64,000 nucleotides of DNA from Liolophura sinensis. Taxonomy: Eukaryota > Mollusca > Polyplacophora > Chitonida > Chitonidae. A program made the translations under genes and the position numbers. Below are positions 12,301 to 22,656 of this stretch, piece after piece. Position 1 is the first letter of the stretch. The number at the start of each line of letters is the position of its first letter. The notes under the pieces were generated by a model. The model saw nothing but the letters and a program-made list of their open reading frames with translations. It ran no database searches and was not told the origin of the DNA. The stretch is from NCBI RefSeq assembly GCF_032854445.1, contig NC_088301.1, positions 18,363,223-18,427,222 of the forward strand, in the 5' to 3' direction.

Positions 12301-15300
12301 GATTTGCTGTAACAGCCACCCATGTTGCACTTGTTACCTGCTTTCTTATGGGTACATCACAAGAGAGGTGCATGTACGTGTATCATTCATGGACAGGGCA
12401 TTCTGAGATCTGCAGTGGGTTTTCACCAGGCTCTGCCCGGTTTCCTCTGACCATAATGCTGGCCGCCGTCGTATAAGTGAAATATTCTTGAGTACGGCGT
12501 AAAACGCCAATCAAATAAATAAATCAATCAATCAGCAGTATTGTAGCCAAATCGTGGTGCACTCCCTAAACACTTAAGCAACCATATTACTCTGTGCCCA
12601 GTTGTTCAAAATTGTATTAAAATACCAGATTTAACTTGAAGCAAAGTTTTCAGTTTTGTACTTAGCTCAAGAAAGTGACAGTATAATAAATATGAAATAA
12701 ATCTACCTATTATAATCTGCATTGTTGGCCGAGTTTGGCTAAAATGTTAAATACAAAATGTGACTTTAATACCAGTATTCGCTAATACACTCTCTACCAA
12801 CTGGGCCCTGTAATTTAATTTGGGTAAAACCTTTGATATACCTGTTGTTGTGGTTGTATCACCTGTACATGCATGTCCACCTGTCTCTCTGTCTCTCTGT
12901 CTGTCCCCTGGTGACCGTTATGGTATCAGCACTAAATTTATAGAACTACTTCAATTAAGAGTTTGTATTTATTGTATTTATTTATTGTACATGGTATTTA
13001 CATGTATACAAAAAATCGCCAAGCATGAAATGAAATCATAAAAGTTAACATTAAGGCCACATGATGATCTTGTCTGTTAGTCACACCAAGTCTCAAGTCT
13101 TGAGGTTCTGAAATGCTTATTGTTCTAGGTCTTAGGTTACTATTCGAAGGAAGGGCTAATGTCCACTGGACAGAAGAACATACCACAGGCACCGGCGAGG
13201 ACCAAAGTACAGAGACATGCGATTACTCAGCCAAGGAGAGCTACTTCAGTCAGATCTTGGTGTTGTATGGAAAAGGTGGGTATACCCTCAGGTCATCTAT
13301 AACAAGTGAGTGTGTGCTTGGGGTATTACGTCGTACTTAACAATTTTTCAGTCGCATGACAACGCCGGAGTCCTTAGAATGCATTTACGTGTCATGTGCG
13401 TCCTTGTTGCAGCACAGATTTTCACTCTCCTGCACTGCACTGCACTGAAATGACTACTGAAGGCAAGTAAGCCACCCTGCCCAAGCCATTATACTGATAT
13501 GGGTTATCCAGTCGTTGCACTATCCCTAAGATGCTGAACGCCAAGCAAGGAAGTTACATTTATTTTCCTGTCTTATAAATTGAAAGAAAACTAAAGAAAT
13601 GAAGTTAGGCTAATGAAATGGATAGCTGAAAACTATGCATAAAAATTTTTTACTTTCATATATATTTTTAGATTTTTTTTTTTAATTAAATTCAATGAAA
13701 TTTTGTTAGTTGGACCAAAATGTTTAATGCTGCCTTTGCTGGCTACCTCTCCAGTCGTAAATGGGAAGGTTAGCTAGCAGAATGCTGGCCACCGTCATAT
13801 ATTAAAGTGACATATTCTTGAGAACGGCATAAAACACCAATCAGATAACTTACACGTAGCTGTTATGCAATTTTATAGTTCATTTGCTGTAACTATTTAT
13901 GTGCTCATGCCTGTACACTTTGTATATTATTAATGGAAGTTGATTGGAGATCACACTAATTCCTATCAATCATTTGTTCAGTGATCAGCATGCATAAAGC
14001 TTGATTGAGATCAGTGTCACTAATAACTTATCAGGCAGATAGGTCGAAGAACAGGAATCCGGGTCAGCACAGCCATTGATTTCTAAGACATTTAACTCTG
14101 CTTTTTCTATTGAGTCTGGTAATGTGAGATTGCAGATGTGTTAATAAAAGGTGAGCTGCTGCAAACAAACAGGTGAAAAAAAAGAACCAAACAGTGATAC
14201 AGGTGTGTTGTTGAATTGATCTTGTACACGAACTCAAAGTGGCGTGGAATCATTGATTTTCGGCTCGCTGTCTCTCCTTTTGTCCTTGTTCAAGAGAAGC
14301 TGTTATTGATTCTCTCCCCTGCCCGTTCACACGAGAATGTGAATGTACGGGTTGTTTTACAAACAATCTGGACGGTGCCCGTAATTAAGTCACGCGCCCC
14401 CTGTGTGCTTTCAGTGGCAAACAAGATAACAGTACAATAAGAATTGATCATGTGATGGTTTAGAGTAGAGTGTTAATCTCTGTTAATATCTCTAATGTTA
14501 CGTTGAAAACAAATACTTATAACACAGAATAGTGCTTTGAGACTGAAGAACGCCTCATCCATGGCTGCAGCCATGGAAACCATGAAAATATGCGAATTTT
14601 TAAAACACGCCATTGATACACTTTGACTATGAAAATTTTGGTTAATAGCTAAACGTCTGTCAGGTAGACAAATGGAAATTGATAGTAGTGTTGGCATGGT
14701 GATGCCGTGAACAGTGTAGATGTACATTCTGTTCTGAACAGATAGGTTCAGATGAGTGATGAAAGTACAGGTATCTCTGGTGATAAGATAAAGTATTTAA
14801 AAGCCTTTGCAATTTGCCTGTACTGGAAGTTCATGAAGACATAATAAAACACTTTTCTCTCTCGTGAGCCAGTCTGTTATACAGTTTTTCTTATCCTGCA
14901 TCAGACCGTTAGTCTTTTGTTCATATGGTTTGCGTCAGTGTACTTCACGTGTGGTACACTTCAGTCCTGGGCACACCAATTTCGTCCACCCTTAAAACTG
15001 ACTGTCATCGTAGAAGTGGAAAATTCGGGAGTGTGGTATTAAGGGTCAATCCAATGTATACATAAGTAGATAAAACCATTTATCACCTTAATGGGACTGT
15101 TCATATAATTATAATGAAATGTATTTATTGTGGGAAGCACTTGACAATTTCCACATTTGGAAAAAAGTGCTTTAGAGGATAGAAACAGTTGAAGATTTAC
15201 AGTATATAACATTTTGTTTTTGTTTTTTAGCTCAAGGGGCTGGTGGGGATAACCCTGTTCACCCTGCTGGCCAGCACGCATACCCCTTCAGGTTACAGCT

Positions 15301-18296
15301 TCCGTATGGTATCCCTTCATCGTTCGAGACAACAGTGGGGCAGGTGCGATACACCATCAGTGGAGTCATTGATAAACCCTGGAAGTTTGACCACAAAACC
15401 AAAGCTGCCTTCACAGTTATCAACCTGCTGGATTTGAACCGAGAACCCTTGGCTTTGGTCAGTATGTTGTGGTTTTGACTTGTTTGGTGTTGATACGGTG
15501 AATGTCCTAATTTGTGCTGAAGCTTTACCGTTGTCCTGTTGGATATGATCCTACACACCAAGTAAACCCTTAATTGGATACAGAATGGATTCTGATTGGC
15601 TGGTGTGAGAGATAGGAGTGTTCAGGTTTATATGCCTAGCCTAAGCTGAAGTTCTGGGTATGGTTCATTTATTCAAGCGTGACCAAGGCTGAATGGTTTA
15701 TCCTAGAAAGTACTATCTCCATTTTCAGCCAATCAGCGTCAATTCTGTATCCGTTTTAAACACTGGACTTTCAGAAACTGGCAAAGGAAGTAACTTAAGT
15801 CATAGATGAAATTGTAGTAGGCAAGTTTGCAAACCACAGGTATCAGGCAGACGTTTTCTCCCAGGTCTTCAGAGGTGTTAGCTAAGTAAACTTTTGCATG
15901 AACTAAAGTCCCATTAAAATATGTTTAGATGGAATGTGCCTCAGCCTGGATGATTCCTGGGTTATCATTCTGGCAGATTTTACTCTTGACTTTCAAGCCT
16001 CGTCTAGACTATAGAGCTAATTTGTATTAATGTAAATTTAGGATGAGGCACACTGTAACCACTGTTAAGATCAAGACACCCTGAGGTGTCGAGTTTAGTG
16101 TCCTCTGCATGATGTTTTGAACAATGCATTAGGGTCTTTATTTTTGTAATTACAAAGCTTACACATGCCCTCGTCCATAGTGGTGGCATTGATGCAAAAC
16201 AAGTGTTGAGAGTGGCACCTGTGGTCATCCATAGTGGTGTCACTGATGTAAAGCCAGTGTAGAGAGTGGTACCTGCGCTCGTCTATAGTTGTGTCACTGA
16301 TGTAAAGCCAGTGTTGATGGTGGCACCTGCGCTCGTACACAGTGGTGGCACTGATGTAAAGCCAGTGTTGATGGTGGCACCTGTGGTCATCCATAGTGGT
16401 GGCACTGGTGTAAAGCCAGTGTTGATGGTGGCACCTATGGTCGTCCATAGTGGTGTGACTGATGTAAAGCCAGTGTTGATGGTGGCACCTGCACTCATCC
16501 ATAGTGGTGGCACTGCTGTAAAGCCAGTGTAGAGAGTGGCACCTGCAGTCGTCTATAGTGGTGTCACTGATGTAAAGCCAGTGTTGATGGTGGCACCTGC
16601 GCTCATCCATAGTGGTGTCACTGCTGTAAAGCCAATGTTGATGGTGGCACCTGCACTCATCCATAGTGGTGTCACTGATGTAAAGCCAGTGTTGATGGTG
16701 GCACCTGTGGTCATCCATAGTGGTGGCACTGGTGTAAAGCCAGTGTTGATGGTGGCACCTATGGTCGTCCATAGTGGTGTGACTGATGTAAAGCAAGTGT
16801 AGAGAGTGGCACCTGCGCTCATCCATAGTGGTGTCACTGCTGTAAAGCCAGTGTTGATGGTGGCACCTGCGCTCATCCATAGTGGTGTCACTGATGTAAA
16901 GCCAGTGTTGATGGTGGCACCTGTGGTCGTCCATAGTGGTGTTACGGATGTAGAGCCAGTGTTGATGGTGGCACCTGCGCTCGTCCATAGTGGTGTCACT
17001 GATGTAAAGCCAGTGTTGAGAGTGGCACCTGCGCTCATCCATAGTGGTGTCACTGATGTAAAGCCAGTGTTGATGGTGGCACCTGTGGTCGTCCATAGTG
17101 GTGGCACTGATGTAAAGCCAGTGTTGATGGTGGCACCTGTGGTCGTCCATAGTGGTGTCACTGATGTAATGCCAATGTTGATGGTGGCACCTGCGCTCAT
17201 CCATAGTGGTGTCACTGATGTAAAGCAAGTGTAGAGAGTGGCACATACACTATTAAGAATATGCTTTCGAAAGCAGATGTTGTTTTGTTCACATGTATAG
17301 ACATGTATATCAGGCACACCACTTTCCTCCACCCATAAACCTAAATGCTATCATACTTGTATAAGTGGTATAAGAATTAAACAGCAGTCAACAAATGAAG
17401 TTTTTCAACTTGCTATTGACAAGTTACCTGTTGTGTTACAGTCAGTGCCCCAGGGGCAAAACTCTAAGACGCTGTGTTGTCTCTGCTGTAAGTCTGGTCC
17501 CATTGAAGCTGTCTGCCGTCTGGAGAGAATGGGCTATGTCCCAGGGGAAGCCATTGTCATCAATGCTGAAATCACCAACGGGTCAAGTCGCAAAATGTCC
17601 TGTTCGTATGCTGAGCTATCACAGGTAATTCTTTAACGTGTACATACCTGTGTATGTAAATGTGCATGCATAATGAACTGTGTTGTTGTGTAAAGGGAGA
17701 GACACATACTGTGTGTGTGCTCCATCATTCAATGTCTGGGTTTTGCTGCTAGATATCTTCAGTACTTCTGGGCAGAATTTAATCATATTTGGTTCCAAAC
17801 TTAGTTAAAGAGACTTTCATGCCTGTCTGTTTGACTATTTTACCAATTCTGATTGGCTTGTGTTTGCCTAAATTGCCTACAGTTTCTACTGCTTGTACAT
17901 CTTATGCTCAAGCATAAGTGAAATATTCTTGAGTGCTGGTATGTAGTATTAGTTTTTTTCCGTATATTTGACCTACTTTTCATCATCGTCATTATCATTT
18001 GGTGTTTGTCCACAGGTCATCTCTTTCCACGCGAGCTCAAAGACCAAATCTTCCACTACAGTGATAGCCAGGGTGAACCACAGTGAGATCGCCCCAGGGG
18101 GATCTGATGTGTGGTCCGGGGACAGGCTCCATATACCACCCATCCCCCCATCCAGGCTGGACGGCTGTAATATCATCGATATAACCTATATACTGAAGGT
18201 GAATGGACTTAATATTAAGAAATGGGGTGTTCACAAATTGTGTCCGATAATTATTTGTATAATTGTATTTTACGATATTATATATATATTTTATAT

Positions 18297-18327
<31 letters not shown>

Positions 18328-21300
18328 AGTCAATATCTTGCAGTCAGGCTCCTGATTGAAGGATACATGAAATGTTTGATTTGTATTGTTTAAGTAGGAG
18401 TTTAGCATGTGTCCTAACATACATGTAGGTCGTGGGTTTCTGCTGGGCTCTTCCCGGTTTCGTCCCACCATAATGCTGGCCGCTGTTGTATAAGTGAAAT
18501 ATTCTTAAGTACGGTGTAAAACACCAATCAAATAAATAACATACATGTATAAAAGTCTTGGTGCGTTATGTACAGTTATCTTAAGACCCCAGTGGTCATT
18601 CCAGAAATTAGGTAACCTAAAAGACAATAGAAAAAGAGATGTTGAAAAATTTGATCTCCCAGTAGATGAACTAAGAATCTGAGCTGAAAAACCTGGGAAT
18701 CGTAAGACTAAAAAACAAGCACATGTTGAGGACCTGGCCATTTAAGCTGTTTGGTGGTAGTAATGTGGTAAATTACAAAGTGGTTGTCACACTTCTACCT
18801 TTTTCTGATTAATTTGATCTATTTCTAGATTTTCCAATGAACAAGATCCGATATAATGGTGATGATGACTTCATGATACACTTGGTCTGTAGGATATACA
18901 TAAACCCCCGGGGGGACATTCGCCATCTCCTGAAAGCTCTCTTGTTAATATCAAATATCGCTGATTTCCAAGCTGGCAGGAAATCAAACATTTTGTATTT
19001 GGATTTTAAGACTCGTTTTGTTTTCTGGTTTTTTTTTTTTTTGGTTTTTTTTTACAGTTTTGTGTCGATCCTTCTGGGCCAGCCTTTGACCTCCAGATCC
19101 CTCTTAACATTCTGATTGGCTCAATTCCTCACCAAAAAGTTGTGGAGAGACACGCTAACTTTGGACCACCAGGTGGAGCCTCGGGATTTGCCCCGACCAT
19201 GAATCCCTCATCACCTGCCATGCCTCCAGCACCAGGGGCAACTCCGTCAGCACCGGTGTTACCGCCAAACATGCGTGAGTGTTTACATACATGTATTTAC
19301 ACCATGCAATTAGTTTTTATTCTTTTAGGCTGTGGTAAGAGGCCTGTGACAGAGTGGTTATAAGATGATTGTCTTGCAAGGCGCATAGTCATACCCAGGA
19401 CGCCTAGGAGCCTCTCACCAGTGCGGTCACTGTGGGTTCAAGTCTGTCTCATTCTGGCTTCCTCTCCGGTTGTATGTGTGAAGATCCTGCGGATGGTTGT
19501 GGGTTCTCTGCGAATTTTGCCTGGTGTCCTCTCACCATAATGCTGGCCCCCGCCGTATAAGTGAAATATTCTTGAGTACGGCATAAAACACAATTCAAAT
19601 ATATCATATCTTACCCAGGACATTGAATTTTGTGCTTACGCCTCTCAAACTGTTTGTGAGTACATGGTGCCAACAAGCAGTTGACAATGCATGTGTGGCA
19701 GTTTGGATGCTCTCCACATTCAGTAAAGACCACTTGTTTGCCACCCGATATGGTGGGTATATTGTATCTGCATGTCAGACGAGGGATAGTTTGTCAGTGA
19801 CTTGCCAAAATCAGAGGTTTTAAACAGGAAGTTTTGGCAGGAACTGTACCTCACAAAGAGTCACAATTAAAAAGATAAATTTATTTCTGTTTTCGTAAGA
19901 TGTTTTATTTACGATTGCCTCCGTGACTGAGAGGGCTATAACGCCAGTACGTCACAATGACCCAGGAGCCTCCCACCAATGCAATGGCTGTGAGTTCAAG
20001 TCTAGCTTATTCTGGCTTTCTCCTGGGCCGTACGTGGGAAGTTCTGGCAGCAACCTACGGATGGTTTCTGCCTGGTTTGTTCTCACCACAATACTTGTCG
20101 TCATCATAAGGCATAAACAACACAAATCAAATAAATAAATAAAAGTAAATAAATGTTAAAATTGGCAGATTGAGCCGCTTGAAAAGTCACGTCTCAAAAG
20201 GACGTTATTCCGTTGTCATATCTAGAAACCTGCTCATTACCAGTCAGCCAGGAATGGAGTTACTTGTCAAAGGCAACTGTATTAATATGACACCACTGTG
20301 ATTTGTTGCAACTCTGCAGACACTTTTTGTAAAGGTCGGGAATAGAATCCAGTAGATCCACAGATCATCTTAGCTTTCATGTAATATAATGTAATGGATA
20401 CTCTGAAAATCCCTGTGGGGCCTGGGGATTAGTGTGTTAACACAGCAGAGTGAGTCTGGAGCCTCTCACCAGTGCTGTCATTGTTAGTTCAAGTCCAGCT
20501 CATGCTGGCTTCCTTTCTTGCATAGAAGGTCTGCCAGAAACTTGCAGATGATTTTCTTTTTCCAGGCTACCCAAATTCTTCAACCTTTTTAACTGCCTCT
20601 GCAAGTAGTATTTTGAAGCATTCTTAGAGAATTGTAGCATGTAGAGAACTAATTTGCACAGTTTTATGAAAATTGCGTCTTTAGTGATACAAATGAATCA
20701 TTTTAGCATCATTTTGATCATAATTGTGTGCTTAAATTTCTCTGAAAAAAGTGCTTTAGTGATTGAAAAGGTTGAAGATTTACAGTATGCCTGGTTTCTC
20801 GTGAGAAAAATGTCCTCCAGTAATGCTGACCAACATCATATAAGTGAAATATTCTTGAGTACAGGGTAAAACTCAGATCAAATAAATAGATAATTAAACG
20901 AATGAAAGAAATTTTATTTTGATTCATTCATCATCTCTATATTAACTCATTTGTTCATCATCTCTATATTAAATTTTTTGTCAATCTTCTAAGTATCACT
21001 TGCGTTGTTAAGGATAAGAGGTGCACAATGTCTTCATACTTGATATGTTTATCGTTGATTAAGGTGCTTGGGTCTTCCAGCAACCTGTGGATGGTTGTGG
21101 GTTTCCCCCGGGCTTTGCCCGGTTTCCTCCCACCATAATGCTGTCCGCAGTCGTATAAGTGAAATATTCTTGAGTATGGCATAAAACACCAATCAAATAA
21201 ATAAATAAATAAAATTAGGGGGCTTGAATCTTATTGGCCTCTGTTTTCAGCCCCGCCATCTTATGCTGAGTGTGTGTCTGGCAAGGTGACCATTCGTGAT

Positions 21301-21429
21301 GAGGAAGACAATGAGTACACAGGTGGAAACCTGGAGTACACTCCCAGATATACCTACTACAACTGGGAGGACAGCAGCAACCAAAACCCAAAGTGGTCCC
21401 CACCATTTATAGTGGACAGACCAACATGA
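9228..21429 (+). CDS. alpha-arrestin (arrestin domain-containing protein), seven coding exons, 417 residues
   Basis: Join of 9228-9345, 13129-13275, 15231-15457, 17442-17624, 18016-18198, 19058-19274 and 21251-21429. All introns are GT..AG and the exon phases match throughout. The product opens 'MGKLNHFLIFLNNPQAVYF', typical of the ARRDC/TXNIP family. Residues about 1-150 form the arrestin N domain (with 'SSFETTVGQVRYTI' and 'INLLDLN'). Residues about 172-320 form the arrestin C domain (with 'KTLCCLCCKSGPIEA', 'GYVPGEAIVINAEI' and 'IPPIPPSRLDGC'). A Pro/Ala-rich linker follows, then PPSY at residues 360-363. In this family, PPxY motifs recruit WW domains of NEDD4-type ubiquitin ligases, and the proteins act as adaptors for ubiquitination and endocytosis of membrane cargo. 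Only one PPxY is seen, whereas vertebrate ARRDC3 has two. I cannot name the exact orthologue. Confidence 0.93.
9480..9985. repeat. 32-bp minisatellite, about 15 copies, in the intron after coding exon 1
   Basis: Units of 'ggcattattgcccagacaaa' plus 'ccatacccgtgt', in tandem with length variants. Overlapping plus-strand open frames of 70-164 codons arise from it (Trp/His/Tyr-rich, repetitive) and are not genes. The array begins about 135 bp after the exon 1 donor. Confidence 0.93.
9990..12056. other. intron sequence, no gene recognised
   Basis: Non-coding AT-rich sequence of the arrestin gene's intron, with many 'tacatgta' motifs. A decayed SINE tail ('gttcttgagtatggc' then 'atcaaataaa') is visible at about 10283-10350. 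Confidence 0.5.
12057..12175 (+). mobile_element. SINE fragment (3' part)
   Basis: Carries the family's 'accataatgctggc' block, then 'aaatattcttgagtgc' and an 'accaatcaaat' tail. The tRNA-like head is absent. Confidence 0.75.
12413..12535 (+). mobile_element. SINE fragment (3' part), well preserved
   Basis: Contains 'gctctgcccggtttcctc', 'ccataatgctggccgccgtc', 'gtataagtgaaatattcttg', 'agtacggcgtaaaacgccaa' and 'tcaaataaataaatcaatca'. Truncated at its 5' end, so no RNA polymerase III boxes. Confidence 0.9.
13129..13275 (+). CDS. arrestin gene, coding exon 2
   Basis: Acceptor 'ttctag|', donor 'aaag|gtgggt', 147 bp, phase 1 to 1. It encodes residues 40-88 within the N domain, including 'FEGRANVHWTEEHTTGTG', where the VHWTE block is typical of ARRDC-type arrestins. 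Confidence 0.93.
13306..13578 (+). mobile_element. second SINE-like repeat family, near full copy
   Basis: Begins 'cttggggtattacgtcgtac' then 'ttaacaatttttcagtcgca', continues through 'ggagtccttagaatgca', 'agccattatactgatatggg' and 'gttgcactatccctaagatg', and ends near 'gaacgccaagcaaggaagtt'. The same order of blocks is present at 39090-39388 (+) and, reversed, at 57240-57540. It lies 30 bp after the exon 2 donor. Confidence 0.85.
13735..13848 (+). mobile_element. SINE fragment
   Basis: Has 'tggctacctctccagtcgta', 'agaatgctggccaccgtc', 'gacatattcttgagaacggc' and 'ataaaacaccaatcagata'. The head is missing and the middle shortened. Confidence 0.8.
13849..15230. other. intron 2 sequence, no gene recognised
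   Basis: Non-coding. A very decayed SINE tail may be present near 14990-15050 ('agaagtggaaaattcgggag'). It ends in a strong acceptor, 'tgttttttag', before exon 3. Confidence 0.5.
15231..15457 (+). CDS. arrestin gene, coding exon 3
   Basis: Acceptor 'gttttttag|', donor 'gctttg|gtcagt', 227 bp, entering in phase 1 and leaving in phase 0. It encodes residues 89-164, the second half of the arrestin N domain, with 'YPFRLQLPYGIPSSFETT' and 'GQVRYTISGVIDKPW', the signature region of the fold. Confidence 0.93.
16190..17246. repeat. 54-bp minisatellite, about 19.5 copies, inside arrestin intron 3
   Basis: Units of 'ggtggcacctgcgctcatcc' plus 'atagtggtgtcactgatgta' plus 'aagccagtgttgat'. The period is 54, a multiple of 3, so several frames on both strands stay open. 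One gives an 18-residue repeat with 'CHHQHWLYISDTTMDE' on the minus strand, another 'VLMVAPALIHSGVTD' on the plus strand. The array lies wholly within intron 3 (15458-17441), so these frames are best read as non-coding. Some units end 'gtagagagtggcacc' instead of 'gttgatggtggcacc'. Confidence 0.95.
17442..17624 (+). CDS. arrestin gene, coding exon 4
   Basis: Acceptor 'gtgttacag|', donor 'tcacag|gtaatt', 183 bp, phase 0 to 0. It encodes residues 165-225 and opens the arrestin C domain with 'KTLCCLCCKSGPIEAVCRLE' and 'GYVPGEAIVINAEITNGSSR', the most recognisable stretch of the ARRDC/TXNIP family. Confidence 0.95.
17900..17950 (+). mobile_element. SINE tail remnant
   Basis: Only 'gcataagtgaaatattcttg' then 'agtgctggtatg' of the SINE 3' part remains, 65 bp before exon 5. 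Confidence 0.55.
18016..18198 (+). CDS. arrestin gene, coding exon 5
   Basis: Acceptor 'tttgtccacag|', donor 'ctgaag|gtgaat', 183 bp, phase 0 to 0. It encodes residues 226-286 of the C domain, including 'WSGDRLHIPPIPPSRLDGCN' and 'IIDITYILK', as expected for the second C-domain sheet. Confidence 0.94.
18280..18326. repeat. (AT)n microsatellite in arrestin intron 5
   Basis: A run of alternating T and A interrupted by 'tttat' and 'ttat' pieces. Open frames on both strands through it (Tyr/Ile runs) are artefacts. Confidence 0.9.
18426..18540 (+). mobile_element. SINE fragment (3' part)
   Basis: Contains 'ggtcgtgggtttctgctggg', 'ccaccataatgctggccgct', 'gtataagtgaaatattctta' and 'aaaacaccaatcaaataaat'. 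No tRNA-like head. Confidence 0.88.
19058..19274 (+). CDS. arrestin gene, coding exon 6
   Basis: Acceptor with a long T tract ('tttttttttacag|'), donor 'catgc|gtgagt', 217 bp, phase 0 in and 1 out. It encodes residues 287-358: the last C-domain strands ('FDLQIPLNILIGSIP'), then a Gly/Pro/Ala-rich, probably disordered linker with repeated 'MPPAPGATPSAP'-like composition. Confidence 0.93.
19340..19598 (+). mobile_element. SINE, near full length
   Basis: Head with 'ctcaccagtgcggtcactgt' and B-box-like 'gggttcaagtct', then 'ctggcttcctctccggttgt', 'ctctcaccataatgctggcc' and 'gtgaaatattcttgagtacg', ending 'aattcaaat'. First of five copies in arrestin intron 6. Confidence 0.88.
19914..20152 (+). 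mobile_element. SINE, near full length, diverged tail
   Basis: Head 'tgcctccgtgactgagaggg', 'caatgacccaggagcctccc', B-box-like 'gagttcaagtct', middle 'ggccgtacgtgggaagttct', and an A-rich end 'aaatcaaataaataaataaa'. The 'gaaatattcttgag' block is lost. Confidence 0.85.
20412..20560 (+). mobile_element. SINE, 5' part only
   Basis: Head 'ggggcctggggattagtgtg', then 'gagcctctcaccagtgctgt' and B-box-like 'tagttcaagtcc', breaking off after 'aacttgcagatg'. Truncated at the 3' end. Confidence 0.78.
20785..20892 (+). mobile_element. SINE, 3' part only
   Basis: Has 'gcctggtttctcgtgagaaa', 'gtaatgctgaccaacatc' and 'ataagtgaaatattcttgag', then 'cagatcaaataaataga'. Together with the previous fragment it may be one copy split by an insertion of about 220 bp. 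Confidence 0.8.
21064..21214 (+). mobile_element. SINE, 3' two thirds
   Basis: Carries 'cttccagcaacctgtggatg', 'gttgtgggtttcccccgggc', 'cctcccaccataatgctgtc', 'gtgaaatattcttgagtatg' and 'caccaatcaaataaataaat'. It ends 36 bp before the last arrestin exon. Confidence 0.9.
21251..21429 (+). CDS. arrestin gene, last coding exon with PPxY motif
   Basis: Acceptor 'ctctgttttcag|', entry phase 1, TGA at 21427-21429. It encodes residues 359-417, starting with 'PPPSYAECVSGKV' and ending 'SPPFIVDRPT'. The PPSY tetrapeptide is a class I WW-domain ligand, found at this place in alpha-arrestins. The last exon is rich in Tyr, Asp and Asn. Confidence 0.93.
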
Positions 21430-22450
21430 AGAGCCACTTACAAAATAATGTGCTGATGCCATTAAGCTGATCCAATGGTAGTAACCTGACAAGACTCTGC
21501 TTTACAGTTATGCTATCTGACATGAGCAATTCAAAAACTGTACAGGACAGGATACACAACTTTCTCATGGAGCAAAACAGGCATGTCAAGGTTAAAAGCA
21601 AAACCGTGTTCATGGAGAAAACTTTGATTGAAGCATCATCAGTGTGTAGTGTTTTTTTCTTTTGTGTTTTTGTTGTTGTTGTTGTTGATTATTTTTGCTG
21701 TAATGGTTTAAAATGATGGCACCAAAAGCCGCATGCATTGCACACAATTACATTGAGTTGTATATCTCTGTTGCACCGATTCTACTGCAGCATTTGCAAA
21801 GTGTCTATCTGCGCAAAAAGTACACACAGAAGACATCCAGTTGAACTAATTGTGCTTAGTTTGTGATGGGTCAGTTACATACTCCATTGTACACAGGGAA
21901 GACAAAAAACAAATTGGCATATACATGCAGCTCTGAGTTAGTTTGTAAGAGACGAACTAAGCTCTTCATTGCTCTCAGAAAATGAACAAATGGTGGTACA
22001 CATATGTAAATACTGTAATCTGTCAACCCTTTCCATCCCACAAGCTGCACTCCTGGTCGGAACGCTTGTGGAAGAGTTGACAAAACAGGGTAAGTGGCTG
22101 TGGGAGAGTCCGATCATAGAGGTTGAATAGCACGCTGAGGGTGGCTGATGGTTCTTAACTTAGTTAATGAACAGCCCGTGACGTGATGACGTAAATACTG
22201 ATTGACTGGTTAGTCAGAGTCTACACGCACGAGAGGAATGAAGGCCCTTTCACTCTGGTGATCCTCTCCCCTTCCCAGTTATCAGTATGGTCAATTAGCA
22301 GGCGCTAAGGAACAATTAGTAACTGGCAAACTAGTTTCTTCTTTGCACACAATAGATACAATTTTGTATCAATTAAAGTTTGTATATGTATGTAGTATTT
22401 ATTTTTAATAGTTTACCATTGTCATCAAGCAGCTGCACATTGTGAATTAT
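21430..22450 (+). other. probable 3' UTR and downstream flank of the arrestin gene
   Basis: No further coding exon is needed after the TGA. An 'attaaag' motif near 22373 could serve as a poly(A) signal, but no clear AATAAA is seen and the transcript end is unknown. Small open frames here show no similarity I recognise. Confidence 0.4.
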
Positions 22451-22656
22451 GTATCAAGAATTATTGATGAAATCCGTATTTTCTTTTTAATTCCTTTTTT
22501 TTTCACAGAGGTTTTTATGTTTCCAGTTAAACACCTACAATCGATCATTTACAAATTCATTTGTATTGTCTCCTTATTTTGTATCAAGAATTATTGATGA
22601 AATCCGTATTTTCTTTTTAATTACTTTTTTTTTCACAGAGGTTTTTATGTTTCCAG
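22451..22656. repeat. 76-bp direct duplication, 130-bp offset
   Basis: Positions 22451-22526 ('gtatcaagaattattgatga' to 'gtttttatgtttccag') recur at 22581-22656 with one mismatch. Copy 2 ends exactly where the LTR-like sequence of the first retroelement seems to begin ('tgtt'). It contains a poly-T run and a 'tttcacag' motif. Confidence 0.85.

Noticed and set aside
16095-17246. 383-codon minus-strand open frame rich in Cys, His and Trp
   Set aside because: It lies in a 54-bp satellite inside an arrestin intron. Other frames on both strands are equally open, with no start, splice or family evidence.
18037-18471. 141- and 144-codon open frames on both strands
   Set aside because: They extend from real exon 5 or its complement into an intron through an (AT)n tract. 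The splice donor at 18198 gives a far better model.
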